Shown here in pieces: positions 8,595 to 17,030 of a stretch of DNA of 37,134 bases. The position numbers and the translations under genes are program-made. The stretch covers positions 1 through 37,134 of the forward strand of contig NZ_CADCVZ010000031.1 of NCBI RefSeq assembly GCF_902806265.1, in the 5' to 3' direction. The DNA is from an uncultured Sphingomonas sp. (GTDB lineage Bacteria; Pseudomonadota; Alphaproteobacteria; Sphingomonadales; Sphingomonadaceae). Position 1 is the first letter of the stretch. The number at the start of each line of letters is the position of its first letter. The notes below the pieces were generated by a model. It ran no database searches. It saw only the letters and a program-made list of their open reading frames with translations, and was not told the DNA's origin.

Positions 8595-9086
8595 TTAGGC
8601 AACTGCGGAGAGCGCCCTACTTTCGGCTCTAATTCGGATGGTGAGAACGATAGCGTTGAGCACGCTGAACAACAGAGCCACCTGCCACAGGCCGAACACC
8701 AGCGGCAGCACCGCGATCTCGCCTATCACCACCAGATAGTTCGGGTGGGGCACGAAGCGGAACGGCCCGCCGGTCACCAGCGGCGCGCCGGGCAGCACGA
8801 TGATCCGCGTGGTCCAACGCGGCCCCAGGGTCCGCAGCACCCAGATGCGGCCAAGCTGCAGAGCCACAAACAGGACCAGCAACGCCATATGGATCGGCCG
8901 GCCCGGCGCCAGCCACCACAGGGTCGCCAGCCACGCCGTGTGTACCGCGACGATCAGCGGATAGTGCCCGGGGGCATGCTCCTGCGCGCCCATGGCCAGC
9001 AGCTGCGCCGTATTCCTGCGCGCGAGCACCAGCTCGGACAGGCGCTGAAAGGTGACAAAGGCGAGCAGGGCGATCGCCGGCCACAT
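8595..9086 (-). CDS. Isoprenylcysteine carboxyl methyltransferase-family membrane protein
   Basis: The 163-aa protein has about four to five membrane segments and the ICMT-family C-terminal motif: 'GPFRFVPHPNYLVVIGEI' at 107-124 followed by 'RIRAESRAL' near 151-159. In known members these parts form the S-adenosylmethionine pocket. The ATG shares its A with the TGA of the type III polyketide synthase (TGATG), so the two are translationally coupled. Relatives paired with type III synthases (BpsB in Bacillus, SrsB in Streptomyces) methylate the hydroxyl of alkylpyrones or alkylresorcinols. By analogy this enzyme probably O-methylates the polyketide rather than a prenylated protein. The exact substrate is inferred. 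Confidence 0.85.
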   Translation of the reverse strand: MWPAIALLAFVTFQRLSELVLARRNTAQLLAMGAQEHAPGHYPLIVAVHTAWLATLWWLAPGRPIHMALLVLFVALQLGRIWVLRTLGPRWTTRIIVLPGAPLVTGGPFRFVPHPNYLVVIGEIAVLPLVFGLWQVALLFSVLNAIVLTIRIRAESRALSAVA

Positions 9087-10135
9087 CAGGCGGCCCGCTC
9101 CAGCATCAGCCCGGCGCAGGTGAAGCCCGGCCCGAAGGCGGTCATCAGCGTTCGCTCGGGCAGGCCGCGGGCGAGCAGCTGCTCCAGCACGAACAGCACG
9201 GTGGGCGCGCTCATGTTGCCATGTTCCCGTAGAACCTGCCGCTCCAGGTCGAGCGTGCCGGACTCCAGTTCCATGGCGTTCTCGATCGCCTCCACGACCT
9301 TGGCGCCGCCGGGGTGGCAGCACAGCCGCCCGATCTCATCGCTCGAGGTGCCGAACTCCTCCAGCAGGCCGGCGATCGCCGCGGCCAGTTCGGCAGTGAC
9401 GAACGGCGGGATGGCGCGGTCGAACACCACCGCGAAGCCGGGGTCCTCGACCCGCCAGCCCATGATCCCGAGCGTGTCGGGCCACAGTTTCTCGCCCGCG
9501 GCGGTAACCGCGGCGATACCATCCTGGTCGCCCCCGACCACCGCCGCCGCCGCACCGTCCCCAAACAGGGCGGTTGCGACCAGCGCGGCGGGATCGTCGC
9601 TGTCGAGACGGATGGAAATGGAGCAGGTCTCTATGCACACGAACAGCCAGCGGCTGCCCGGTTCGGCGGCGGCCAGGCGAGCCGCGGTGGCAAGGCCGCT
9701 GATCCCGCCCGCGCAGCCGAGCCCGAACATGGGCACCCGCCGGACGTTCGGGCGCAACCCCAGTGCAGGGCCGGCCCGCGCTTCCAGGCTGGGGGTGGCG
9801 ATGCCGGTGGTGGACACGCAGACCACCCCGTCGATGTCCTCGGGCCGGAGACCCGCCGCAGCAATGGCCTTGCCCGCGGCTTCGGTGAACAGGGCCTCGG
9901 CGGCTTCGAGGTACAGCCGGTTGCGCGACTCCCACCGATGGTCGCCGGCGTACCAGTCGAGCGGCGCCACCGTGTTGCGCTGCTCGATGCCCGCATTGTC
10001 GAACACACCCTGGAGCCGGTCGAACAGCGCCTTGCGCCCCGCGAACAGCTCGCGCGCAATCGCTTTGGCATCGGTCTGGCTCAGCGTATGGGGCGGAACG
10101 GCGGTGGCGAGGCTGAGCAGTGGAACAGGGCGCAA
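9086..10135 (-). CDS. Type III polyketide synthase (chalcone/stilbene synthase family)
   Basis: The 349-aa thiolase-fold enzyme has the full type III catalytic triad: Cys141 in 'FGLGCAGG', His274 in 'CCHPGG' and Asn307 in 'EHGNMSAPT'. The C-terminal 'AFGPGFTCAGLMLERA' is the family's GFGPG-like loop. Such bacterial enzymes extend acyl-CoA starters with malonyl-CoA to give tri- or tetraketide pyrones or resorcinols. The start is a TTG at 10133-10135; an in-frame TAG lies eight codons upstream, and no nearby ATG or GTG fits. A weak purine-rich segment (GTAGAAAG) precedes it. The gene is first in a two-gene operon with the methyltransferase and divergent from the PQQ-dehydrogenase. Starter specificity cannot be read from the sequence. 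Confidence 0.94.
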   Translation of the reverse strand: MRPVPLLSLATAVPPHTLSQTDAKAIARELFAGRKALFDRLQGVFDNAGIEQRNTVAPLDWYAGDHRWESRNRLYLEAAEALFTEAAGKAIAAAGLRPEDIDGVVCVSTTGIATPSLEARAGPALGLRPNVRRVPMFGLGCAGGISGLATAARLAAAEPGSRWLFVCIETCSISIRLDSDDPAALVATALFGDGAAAAVVGGDQDGIAAVTAAGEKLWPDTLGIMGWRVEDPGFAVVFDRAIPPFVTAELAAAIAGLLEEFGTSSDEIGRLCCHPGGAKVVEAIENAMELESGTLDLERQVLREHGNMSAPTVLFVLEQLLARGLPERTLMTAFGPGFTCAGLMLERAA

Positions 10136-10190
10136 GCTGGCTGCTTTCTACGTAGGAGCGCCGGAAACGCGCCGTAAAGGAGAAGGTTGG
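10136..10190. promoter_or_regulatory. Short divergent promoter region, polyketide synthase / PQQ dehydrogenase
   Basis: Only 55 bp separate the TTG of the synthase and the ATG of the dehydrogenase lipoprotein. The right end carries an AAAGGAGAAGG ribosome binding site for the plus-strand gene. The two promoters must overlap each other or the coding regions, so shared control is plausible. No clear -10/-35 box is visible. Confidence 0.4.
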
Positions 10191-11366
10191 ATGCGGATGG
10201 TTCGATTGCAAGCTGCAACTCTTGCGATGCTGATTGGTGCCTGTTCCGCCTCCTCGTCCGCGGCCGACGAGCAGGCTGCCCCGGCCCCGCAGAGCGACAA
10301 CGCCGCCGCGCAGGCCGCAGGCGGGAGCGCTCCACGGACCAGCGGACGCCCGTTCAGCAGCGAGCCGGTGGCGAGCTTCTCCACCCCCTGGGCGATGGCC
10401 TTTCTCCCCGGCAGCGGCGTGGCCATGACCAACCGGGCGTTGGTTTCCGAGAAGGAAGGCCTGCTCTGGCTGGTGGACGTCGCCAGCGGGCAGAAGCAGC
10501 AGGTGTCCAGGCTGCCGGAGAACATCAAGGTGGCGGGGCAGGGCGGCCTCGGCGATGTCGTCGTGCATCCCGACTTCGCGGGCAACCAGCGCGTCTACCT
10601 GAGCTTCGTCGAGCCGGGTCCGAACGGCACCAGTGGGGCCGCGGTCGGCTACGGCACGCTGGAGATGGCGCAGAACGGATCCCGGCTGAACGGCTTCAAG
10701 GTCGTCTGGCGGCAGCAGCCCAAGGTCAGCGGCGACGGCCATTTTTCCCACCGCATCGCCTTTGCGCCCGACGGGAGCATGTTCGTCTCGTCGGGCGATC
10801 GGCAGAAGATGGAGCCGGCGCAGGACCGCGGCGGCGACCTCGGCAAGGTCTTCCACCTCACCGCTGAAGGCCAGCCGGTCGGCGGACGGTTCCACACGCT
10901 GGGCCATCGCAACGTGCTCGGCCTAGCCTTCGCGCCGGACGGCCGGCTGTGGGCGCACGAGATGGGCCCGAAGGGTGGCGACGAGGTCAACCTCATCGAG
11001 GCCGGCAAGAACTACGGCTGGCCGCAGGCATCCTACGGCAGTCACTATGAAGGCCGCACGATTCCTGACGATCATCGCGGCCGCGGGTTCGAGGAGCCAA
11101 AGGTCTGGTGGACCCCGTCGATCTCGCCGGCAGGCATGATCGTCTACTCGGGCGACCTCTTTCCGCAATGGAAAGGCGACATCCTTATGGGCGCGCTGTC
11201 GGGCGAGTCGCTGATCCGGGTCGACGTGAACGGCGCGGGCGCGCGCAAGGGCAATCAATGGACGATGGACGCCCGCATCCGCGAGGTCGAGCAGGGCCCG
11301 CGCGGCGAGCTGTACCTGCTGGAGGACGCTGGCCGGCTGCTGCGGCTGGAGCCGGCGCGCGGGTAG
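10191..11366 (+). CDS. PQQ-dependent aldose sugar dehydrogenase-like lipoprotein (YliI family)
   Basis: The 391-aa protein starts MRMVRLQAATLAMLIGAC, a lipoprotein signal with IGAC lipobox (Cys18), so it should be membrane-anchored in the periplasm. The mature part is a six-bladed beta-propeller of the glucose/sorbosone dehydrogenase family. Marks are 'GLGDVVVHPDF', 'HFSHRIAFAPDG', 'DRGGDLGKVFHL', 'GHRNVLGLAF' and 'WAHEMGPKGGDEVNLI', with 'KNYGWP' near the Ca/PQQ site. Members oxidise aldose sugars with PQQ and pass electrons to the respiratory chain. No pqq biosynthesis genes are in the window. AAAGGAGAAGG upstream sets the start, although the frame stays open far upstream. It is followed immediately by a small palindromic repeat and the convergent trmB. 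Confidence 0.92.
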   Translation: MRMVRLQAATLAMLIGACSASSSAADEQAAPAPQSDNAAAQAAGGSAPRTSGRPFSSEPVASFSTPWAMAFLPGSGVAMTNRALVSEKEGLLWLVDVASGQKQQVSRLPENIKVAGQGGLGDVVVHPDFAGNQRVYLSFVEPGPNGTSGAAVGYGTLEMAQNGSRLNGFKVVWRQQPKVSGDGHFSHRIAFAPDGSMFVSSGDRQKMEPAQDRGGDLGKVFHLTAEGQPVGGRFHTLGHRNVLGLAFAPDGRLWAHEMGPKGGDEVNLIEAGKNYGWPQASYGSHYEGRTIPDDHRGRGFEEPKVWWTPSISPAGMIVYSGDLFPQWKGDILMGALSGESLIRVDVNGAGARKGNQWTMDARIREVEQGPRGELYLLEDAGRLLRLEPARG

Positions 11367-11410
11367 CCGTCATCGCGAGGAGCGTGGCTTCGCTGCGCTG
11401 ACAATGATGA
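11367..11410. repeat. Short palindromic repeat, family A-like, copy 3
   Basis: The 44-bp gap between the convergent stops of the PQQ dehydrogenase and trmB is entirely made of a shortened, diverged version of repeat family A. It reads GTCATCGCGAGGAGCG on the left and CTTCGCTGCGCTGACAATGA on the right. Its hairpin may serve as a bidirectional terminator, although no T-tract is present. Confidence 0.65.
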
Positions 11411-12109
11411 CTAGAGCTTGCGGTACCGCAGATAGTAGGGCCGGCGCCCCTCACGCCGGGACTTTGCGCCGTAACGGGTCTCGATCCAGCCGCCGACCGG
11501 CTCGAGGAAGTCCCTAGGTCGCTCGGCCAGCCACTCGAACCGGTCGGTGTGGCGCTGCATCGTCATCAGCGTCCACTCGAGATAAACCGGATGGTCGGTG
11601 GCGATCCTGAGCTCGCCGCCAGGCTTCAGCTTGTCGGCGAACAGCCGCACCGGCCCGTCGTTCACCATCCGCCGCTTGGCATGCCGCGCCTTGGGCCATG
11701 GGTCCGGGTGGAGCAGGTAGAGCATGGTCAGCGCGCCATCCGGCACCCGCCGAAGCACCTCCAGCGCGTCGCCCATGTGCAGCCGCACGTTCCGCAGCGC
11801 CCCATCACGGATGTGCCCGAGCGCGGTCGCGACGCCGTTGAGGAACGGCTCGGCGCCGATGAAGCCGTGGTCGGGCAGCAGGTCCGCGCGATAGGCCAGA
11901 TGCTCGCCCGAGCCGAAGCCGATCTCGAAGTGGAGCGGGCGCTCGTCCCCGAACAACGCCCGTGCGCTGATCTCGCCCTGGGCCGGCACCGCAAGTTGTG
12001 GCAGCAGCCCCTCCACCAGCTCCTGCTGTCCCTGCCGCAGCTTGTGCCCGCTGGAGCGCCCGTAAAGCCGGTTGATGGTCAGCGGGTCGCCAGGCTTGAA
12101 CGCGGTCAT
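11411..12109 (-). CDS. trmB: tRNA (guanine-N7-)-methyltransferase
   Basis: The 232-aa SAM-dependent enzyme makes m7G46 in the tRNA variable loop. It shows the SAM-binding 'FEIGFGSGEH' (61-70), the acidic 'FIGAEPFLNGV' segment and the family signature 'HPDPWPKARHAKRRMV' (134-149). The 'RIATDHPVYLEW' and 'ETRYGAKSRREGRRPYYLRY' C-terminal parts are also typical. The start is ATG at 12107-12109 (MTAFKPGD); the frame is open further upstream but that overlaps the divergent DUF2231 gene. The transcription start must lie within the 52-bp divergent gap. Confidence 0.96.
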   Translation of the reverse strand: MTAFKPGDPLTINRLYGRSSGHKLRQGQQELVEGLLPQLAVPAQGEISARALFGDERPLHFEIGFGSGEHLAYRADLLPDHGFIGAEPFLNGVATALGHIRDGALRNVRLHMGDALEVLRRVPDGALTMLYLLHPDPWPKARHAKRRMVNDGPVRLFADKLKPGGELRIATDHPVYLEWTLMTMQRHTDRFEWLAERPRDFLEPVGGWIETRYGAKSRREGRRPYYLRYRKL

Positions 12110-12161
12110 GGCAACGCCCTTTGCCGAACTGCGTTGGGCCTGCAACCGACAGGAGAAACGA

Positions 12162-12707
12162 ATGTACGGCAACAACCCGCGCAGCACCGCCCAGATCGCC
12201 GGCCACCCGCTCCACCCGATGTTGATCCCCATCCCGATCACCAGTTTCCTGTTCGCGTTGGGGACGGACGTGGCGCATGCGGTCACCGGCGATCGGCGCT
12301 GGGGTGATGCGACCAAGTGGCTGCTGGGCGCCGGGCTGATCGGCGCGCTGGGCGCCGCGGCGACGGGGATGACCGACTATCTTGGCGACGAGCGGGTCAA
12401 GCAGCTGCCATCCGCCAACCAGCACATGATCGCCAACTTGACGCTGGTCGGCGTGCAGACCGCCAACCTTGGCCTGCGACTGACCGACCGGGATGAAGCG
12501 GTGCCGGCCGGCGGGCCGTGGCTCTCCGCGCTGGCGGCGGCGCTGGTCGGCTACTCGGGCTGGCTCGGCGGCGAGCTGACCTACCGCCATCGGGTCGCCG
12601 TGCAGGAAACCCGAGACGAATATTCAGGCTATGACGACGGCCATGCCGAGGGCGGCCTCGGCGTTCCCCGCGGCGAGGTGCTCAAGGAGAAGATGGGTCA
12701 GGCCTGA
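12162..12707 (+). CDS. DUF2231 membrane protein
   Basis: The 181-aa protein starts at ATG 12162 behind an AGGAGAAACGA ribosome binding site. The N-terminal '[19 protein letters not shown]' is the hallmark of DUF2231, in which the GHPLHP motif begins the first of four membrane helices. Further hydrophobic segments are around '[17 protein letters not shown]', '[14 protein letters not shown]' and '[17 protein letters not shown]'. The tail is hydrophilic. The function of DUF2231 is not established; members often lie near redox or heme-related genes, but nothing here fixes a role. It is the only plus-strand gene within an almost 20-kb minus-strand block. Its last 10 bp overlap the end of metK. Confidence 0.85.
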   Translation: MYGNNPRSTAQIAGHPLHPMLIPIPITSFLFALGTDVAHAVTGDRRWGDATKWLLGAGLIGALGAAATGMTDYLGDERVKQLPSANQHMIANLTLVGVQTANLGLRLTDRDEAVPAGGPWLSALAAALVGYSGWLGGELTYRHRVAVQETRDEYSGYDDGHAEGGLGVPRGEVLKEKMGQA

Positions 12708-13912
12708 GCGGCCGCCTTCAATTCGTCCGTCAAGTCGGTCCGCTCCCACGGGAACAGGTCGCCGTCCGCCTTGCGGCCGAAGTGGCCGTAGGCGGCGGTG
12801 CGCGAGTAGATCGGCCTGTTGAGGCCAAGGTGGGTGCGGATGCCGCGCGGGGTGAGTCCGCCGAGCTTGTCGATCCGCTTGATCGCGGCCTCCAGCCGGT
12901 CGTCGCCCACCGTCCCGGTGCCGTGCGTGTCGACGTACAGTGACAGCGGCTCCGACACGCCGATCGCGTAAGCCAATTGAATGGTGCAGCGCCGGGCCAA
13001 GCCCGCCGCCACGATGTTCTTGGCGAGGTAGCGCGCGGCATAGGCCGCCGAGCGGTCGACCTTGGTCGGGTCCTTGCCGCTGAACGCGCCGCCGCCGTGG
13101 GGCGCCGCGCCGCCGTAGGTGTCGACGATGATCTTGCGCCCGGTCAGCCCCGCGTCCCCGTCCGGTCCGCCGATCACGAATGAGCCGGTCGGATTGATAT
13201 GGTAGACCGTTTCTCCGTTCAGCAGCCCGTCCGGAAGCACCTCCGCCACCACCCGCTTCACATAGTCGTGGAGCTCGGTCTCGCGCTCGCCTTCGTCATA
13301 GCCCTCGGCATGCTGGGTCGACACCACCACCGCAGTCGCGCGCACCGGGCGGCCATCCTCGAAGCGCAGGGTCACCTGGCTCTTGGCATCGGGCTGCAGA
13401 AAGGCCGCCGCGCCGGAATGGCGGTCGGCGGCCATGCGCTCCAGGATCTTGTGGCTATAATCGAGCGTCGCCGGCATCAGGTCGGGCGTCTCGTCGCAGG
13501 CGAAGCCGAACATGATGCCCTGGTCGCCCGCGCCCTCGTCCTTGTTGCCGGTGGCGTCCACGCCCTGGGCGATATGCGCCGACTGCGGGTGGAGGTTGTT
13601 CGTGAAGGTGAGCTGCTGCCAGTGAAAGCCGTCCTGTTCGTAGCCGATGCGGCGCACGGTCTTGCGGACGGCCTGCTCGATCTCCTCCGGCACGCCCGGC
13701 GCCCAATTGCCTTGCGTGTCCATGATTCCCCGGCCGCGGATCTCGCCGGCGAGCACCACCAGGTTGGTGGTGACCAGCGTCTCGCACGCGACCCGCGCTT
13801 CCGGATCCTTGGCGAGGAACAGATCGACCACTGCGTCGCTGATCTGGTCGGCAACCTTGTCGGGATGGCCTTCGGACACGGACTCGGAAGTGAACAAATA
13901 GGACTGGCGCAT
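12698..13912 (-). CDS. metK: S-adenosylmethionine synthetase
   Basis: The 404-aa enzyme makes SAM from methionine and ATP. The N-terminus '[20 protein letters not shown]' contains the GHPDK catalytic/ATP motif at 15-19. The glycine-rich '[20 protein letters not shown]' P-loop-like signature, the '[14 protein letters not shown]' stretch and the C-terminal 'TAAYGHFGR' are all intact. Length is slightly above the E. coli enzyme. The start is ATG at 13910-13912 with AGAGGG a few bases upstream. It follows lnt by about 48 bp on the same strand. That gap contains a striking AT-rich inverted repeat which may be an operator, so metK likely has its own regulated promoter. Confidence 0.98.
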   Translation of the reverse strand: MRQSYLFTSESVSEGHPDKVADQISDAVVDLFLAKDPEARVACETLVTTNLVVLAGEIRGRGIMDTQGNWAPGVPEEIEQAVRKTVRRIGYEQDGFHWQQLTFTNNLHPQSAHIAQGVDATGNKDEGAGDQGIMFGFACDETPDLMPATLDYSHKILERMAADRHSGAAAFLQPDAKSQVTLRFEDGRPVRATAVVVSTQHAEGYDEGERETELHDYVKRVVAEVLPDGLLNGETVYHINPTGSFVIGGPDGDAGLTGRKIIVDTYGGAAPHGGGAFSGKDPTKVDRSAAYAARYLAKNIVAAGLARRCTIQLAYAIGVSEPLSLYVDTHGTGTVGDDRLEAAIKRIDKLGGLTPRGIRTHLGLNRPIYSRTAAYGHFGRKADGDLFPWERTDLTDELKAAAQA

Positions 13913-13937
13913 GAACCCTCTGGCGCCGCCGCAGCGG

Positions 13938-13967
13938 CATATAAGGATATAAGGAAAGCTTTATATG
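13938..13967. promoter_or_regulatory. AT-rich inverted repeat upstream of metK, candidate operator
   Basis: A 30-bp segment starts CATATAA and ends TTATATG (perfect 7-bp arms), with a second inner ATATAA...TTATAT pair spaced by 8 bp (13947-13966). It also holds an 8-bp tandem (ATATAAGG twice). It lies 26 bp before the metK start and overlaps the TAA of lnt, in otherwise GC-rich DNA. A site for a SAM/SAH-responsive repressor, such as the ArsR-family SahR known from proteobacterial methionine regulons, is a reasonable guess. It was not matched to a published motif. Confidence 0.5.
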
Positions 13968-15634
13968 GCGCGCCTGTAGCGGCGGCGGGCGTCGAGAACA
14001 ACCGCCGTCAGCAGCATGGCGAACGCCAGCAGCATGGGCAGCAGATTGCCCAACCGCGCAAAGGGCGTCGGCTCGGCGGGCGGAGGCAGGACCGTGTCGA
14101 TCACGCCCGCCTGCCGCCACGGCAGCGACGAGAGCACCTGCCCACGCGCGTCGATGACGCCGCTGATCCCGGTCGGCGTGGAGCGGATCACCGGCAGCCC
14201 TTCCTCCGCCGCCCGCAACCGCGCCTGGGCGAAGTGCTGCGGCGGACCCCAAGCGCCGAACCACGCATCGTTCGATGGGTTGAAGATGAACTTAGGGCGA
14301 TCCTGCCGATCGACGACCTGCCCGGAAAAGATGATCTCGTAGCAGACCTGCACGCCCATCTTCCCGAACGGGCCAAGGTCGATGCTGCGCGGACCCGGAC
14401 CCGGAATGGTGTCGCCGATGCCCGGCGCCAGCTGAGACAGGCCAATCGCTGACAGCAGCGGCCGCATGGGGAGATACTCGCCGTAGGGCACGAGATGGGC
14501 CTTGTCGTACCGGCCCAGGACACGCGCTCCCGGATCGACCGCGAAGACGCTGTTGGTATTGCCGGTGATCGTGCCCGAATAATCGGCGACGAGGGCGAAG
14601 GCGCCCGTGAGCAGCAGGTCGCCGGGGCGGATCGACTGGACTGCGCGGGGCAGCGCCGGCAGGAGCAGGGGCAGAGGCCGGTTCTGGCGATCGAGGATCT
14701 GGAACGCTTCGGGCACGGCCACTTCCGGCCAGAACAGCAGGCGCGGCGGCGGCGCCCCGCCGACCGACAGCCCGCCCAGGCGAAGGTAGGTCTCGTCGAC
14801 CAGGCCCTCGCGCCATTTGTCCTGCTGGCCGATATTGGGCTGAACGATCCGGATTGCCGGGCTGTCGGTGGGCGCGACGGCCGGCGCCGGTCCTGACACC
14901 GGCAGCAGGGCGCGGTCGGGAGCCGGTGGAAGGACGAGCAACAATGCCAGCGCGGCGGCAAGGGCACCGCCGACCTTCCACTGCTTGCGCGCGAGCAGCC
15001 AGACCGCTCCGCCGAGCAGCACGGCGAGCGCCGACAAGCCGTAGGTCCCCAAGAAGCGGACCGAGTTAAGCCAGGGCGTGCCGGCCAGCGCGACGCCGAC
15101 CGGGTTCCAGGCGAAGCCGGTGAACACCAGCGCGCGGAGATACTCGGTGACTGCCCAGCCGCCCGCCAGGGCGAGCACCAGCGCAAGCTTGCTGGCTTTC
15201 CCGAACCGCCACGCCAGCCCGGCCGCCAGTGCCGGGTACACGGCCAGGTAAAGGGACAGCAGCACCACCGCGACCCAGCCGAGCCAGGCCGGCATCGCGG
15301 CCTGGTAGGTGAAGGCCGTCGCGATCCAGTTGAGGCCGAGCACGAACTGCCCGAGACCGAACGCCCAGCCGGTGAGCAACGCCCGCCACAAGCTTCGTTG
15401 GCCCCTCAGGATCTCGCACAGTGCAGCGAGGGCGAGCGGCATCAATGGCCACCAGCCGACCGGTTCGAAGGCAAAGGCGGAAAGGAGGCCGATAACGAGT
15501 GCGATGACGGGCGAATAGCGCCACACCCCCTCTCGTTCCCCCCGCGCCAGGGGCATCGAGGGATCGGACTGAACAGGCGTCCCTCGACCACGGCCGTCGG
15601 CCTCCGATCGGGACGAACGGGTCACGGCTTCCAT
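13961..15634 (-). CDS. lnt: Apolipoprotein N-acyltransferase
   Basis: The 557-aa inner-membrane enzyme adds the third acyl chain to the N-terminal cysteine of lipoproteins. About six hydrophobic segments in the first 240 residues precede a nitrilase-type domain with the triad Glu304 ('FWPEVAVPE'), Lys378 ('RYDKAHLVPYGEY') and Cys431 ('VQVCYEIIF'). A final membrane helix lies near 'LLPMLLAFAMLLTAVVL'. The start is ATG at 15632-15634, sharing one base with the stop of the CBS protein gene (TGATG); a TTG directly before is also in frame. The ybeY-corC-lnt order is conserved in proteobacteria. Substrates in this window could include the predicted lipoproteins at 10191, 23648 and 28361. Confidence 0.96.
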   Translation of the reverse strand: MEAVTRSSRSEADGRGRGTPVQSDPSMPLARGEREGVWRYSPVIALVIGLLSAFAFEPVGWWPLMPLALAALCEILRGQRSLWRALLTGWAFGLGQFVLGLNWIATAFTYQAAMPAWLGWVAVVLLSLYLAVYPALAAGLAWRFGKASKLALVLALAGGWAVTEYLRALVFTGFAWNPVGVALAGTPWLNSVRFLGTYGLSALAVLLGGAVWLLARKQWKVGGALAAALALLLVLPPAPDRALLPVSGPAPAVAPTDSPAIRIVQPNIGQQDKWREGLVDETYLRLGGLSVGGAPPPRLLFWPEVAVPEAFQILDRQNRPLPLLLPALPRAVQSIRPGDLLLTGAFALVADYSGTITGNTNSVFAVDPGARVLGRYDKAHLVPYGEYLPMRPLLSAIGLSQLAPGIGDTIPGPGPRSIDLGPFGKMGVQVCYEIIFSGQVVDRQDRPKFIFNPSNDAWFGAWGPPQHFAQARLRAAEEGLPVIRSTPTGISGVIDARGQVLSSLPWRQAGVIDTVLPPPAEPTPFARLGNLLPMLLAFAMLLTAVVLDARRRYRRAI

Positions 15635-16512
15635 CAAACGGGTTCCTGGAACGCACCCTCGGGCGCATGTAGCCGCAGCCGAGTCATCTTCCGTTCGTCG
15701 GCCGCCACGCTCTCCAGCCGCCAGCCGCTGGGATGCTCCACGCTCTCGCCGGGCTCGAGAATGCGGCCGGCGAGCAGAAAGGCGAGGCCGCCGAGCGTAT
15801 CGACCTCGTCGTCCTCAGCGATCAGCCGGGCATCGACCGCTTGCGCGAGCTCGTCCAGCTCCACCCGCGCATCGGCCTCCCACAAGCCATCGTCGAGCGG
15901 AACCAGCCGGGCATCCTCCGCCTCGTCATGCTCGTCCTCGATCTCGCCGACGATCTCCTCGACCACATCCTCGATGGTGACGAGGCCTTCGGTCCCGCCG
16001 AACTCGTCCACCACGATGGCCAGGTGCACGCGCTGCGAGCGCATCCGGGCGAGCAGGTCGAGGACGCCCATCGACTCGGGCACGAACAGCGGTTCGCGCA
16101 GCAGTCCGGCGGTCGAGCGGTCTCGGCTCTCGTCAACCGAGGCCATGAAGACGTCCTTGATGTGGATCATGCCCGCCACCTCGTCCAGGCTCTCGCCAAA
16201 CACCGGCAAGCGGCTATGCCCCGCATCCGCGAACGCCCGCACCAGAGCCTCGAACGTGATCGTCTGGGGCACAGCGATGATCTCACCGCGCGGCACGCAG
16301 ATCTCGCCTGCCGTACGGTCGCCGAAGTGCAGCAGGTTGCGCAGCATTTGCCGCTCGAGCGGGCTGAGGTCGCCGTGCTGCGGCCGGCCCGTCTCTGCCT
16401 CGTCGATCGCGTCCTCGATCTGGTCGCGCAGCGTCGGCTCGCTGTCCTCGCCGAACAGCAGGTGCCGCATGCCTTGCCACAGGCGGGAGCCGCCGTCAGG
16501 GCTGGTGGCCAT
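15634..16512 (-). CDS. corC: CBS-domain protein, CorC/HlyC type
   Basis: The 292-aa soluble protein has a short N-terminal part, two CBS domains (about 65-190: 'ICVPRGEIIAVPQTITFEAL' and 'PLFVPESMGVLDLLARMRSQ') and the C-terminal transporter-associated CorC_HlyC domain (about 205-285: 'WEADARVELDELAQAV', 'DTLGGLAFLLAGRI'). The signature 'IVVDEFGGTEGLVTIEDVVE' is present. CorC-like proteins are linked to magnesium/cobalt efflux and divalent-cation homeostasis; the name 'hemolysin' is historical. It lacks the membrane DUF21 domain, as expected for CorC as opposed to CorB. The start shares a base with the ybeY stop (TAATG) and the stop shares a base with lnt. Confidence 0.9.
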   Translation of the reverse strand: MATSPDGGSRLWQGMRHLLFGEDSEPTLRDQIEDAIDEAETGRPQHGDLSPLERQMLRNLLHFGDRTAGEICVPRGEIIAVPQTITFEALVRAFADAGHSRLPVFGESLDEVAGMIHIKDVFMASVDESRDRSTAGLLREPLFVPESMGVLDLLARMRSQRVHLAIVVDEFGGTEGLVTIEDVVEEIVGEIEDEHDEAEDARLVPLDDGLWEADARVELDELAQAVDARLIAEDDEVDTLGGLAFLLAGRILEPGESVEHPSGWRLESVAADERKMTRLRLHAPEGAFQEPV

Positions 16513-17030
16513 TAGGCGGCCTCCGCATAGGGGTCGGGGATGCCGAGCCGAGCCAGCGCGCGCACCTCGCGTGCCTCCATGTCCTCGGCTCCACCGTCGT
16601 CGCCGTGGTCGTAGCCCAGCAGGTGCAGCGTTCCGTGCACCAGGAGATGGGCGGCATGATCGGCGAGCGGAATAGCCTTGGCCTCCGCCTCCCGCGCGCA
16701 GACCCCGCGGGCGAGCACGATGTCGCCGAGCATCAGCTCAGGTCCGTCAGCGGCGGCCGACCGCAAGTCGGCCTCCTCCGCCAGCGGAAAGGACAGCACG
16801 TTGGTAGCCTTGTCCTTGCCGCGCCACTCGCTGTTGAGCGCACGAACCTGCCTATCGCCGGTCAGGCGGATCGACAGCTCGACCGTACGCGCGGACGCGG
16901 CCAACTTGGGGAAGCGGCTTTCGGCGATCGCGGCAGTCGCCGCCGCCTCCGCGAGAGCCGCCCAGTCGCGGCCCTCGCCGGTGCTACTATCCCACTCCGC
17001 GTCGGCTTCGAGCGCGATCTCCAGCATCAT
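16512..17030 (-). CDS. ybeY: Endoribonuclease YbeY
   Basis: The 172-aa metalloprotein takes part in 16S rRNA 3'-end maturation and 70S ribosome quality control. The zinc motif 'HGTLHLLGYDH' (His132, His136, His142) is intact, and the substrate-side Arg/Lys stretch 'NSEWRGKDKATNVLSFP' is typical. There are two consecutive ATG codons. The first (17028-17030) overlaps the phoH stop as ATGA, and the second gives TGATG. It is flanked by phoH and corC, the standard neighbourhood. Confidence 0.96.
   Translation of the reverse strand: MMLEIALEADAEWDSSTGEGRDWAALAEAAATAAIAESRFPKLAASARTVELSIRLTGDRQVRALNSEWRGKDKATNVLSFPLAEEADLRSAAADGPELMLGDIVLARGVCAREAEAKAIPLADHAAHLLVHGTLHLLGYDHGDDGGAEDMEAREVRALARLGIPDPYAEAA

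Noticed and set aside
9336-10907. Open frame on the minus strand through the PQQ dehydrogenase and the synthase
   Set aside because: It crosses two well-supported genes in another frame and gives low-complexity Arg/Gly sequence.
13913-13960. SAM-type riboswitch upstream of metK
   Set aside because: The gap is short and AT-palindromic, with no conserved SAM-I, SAM-II or SAM/SAH core that I can recognise; an operator fits better.
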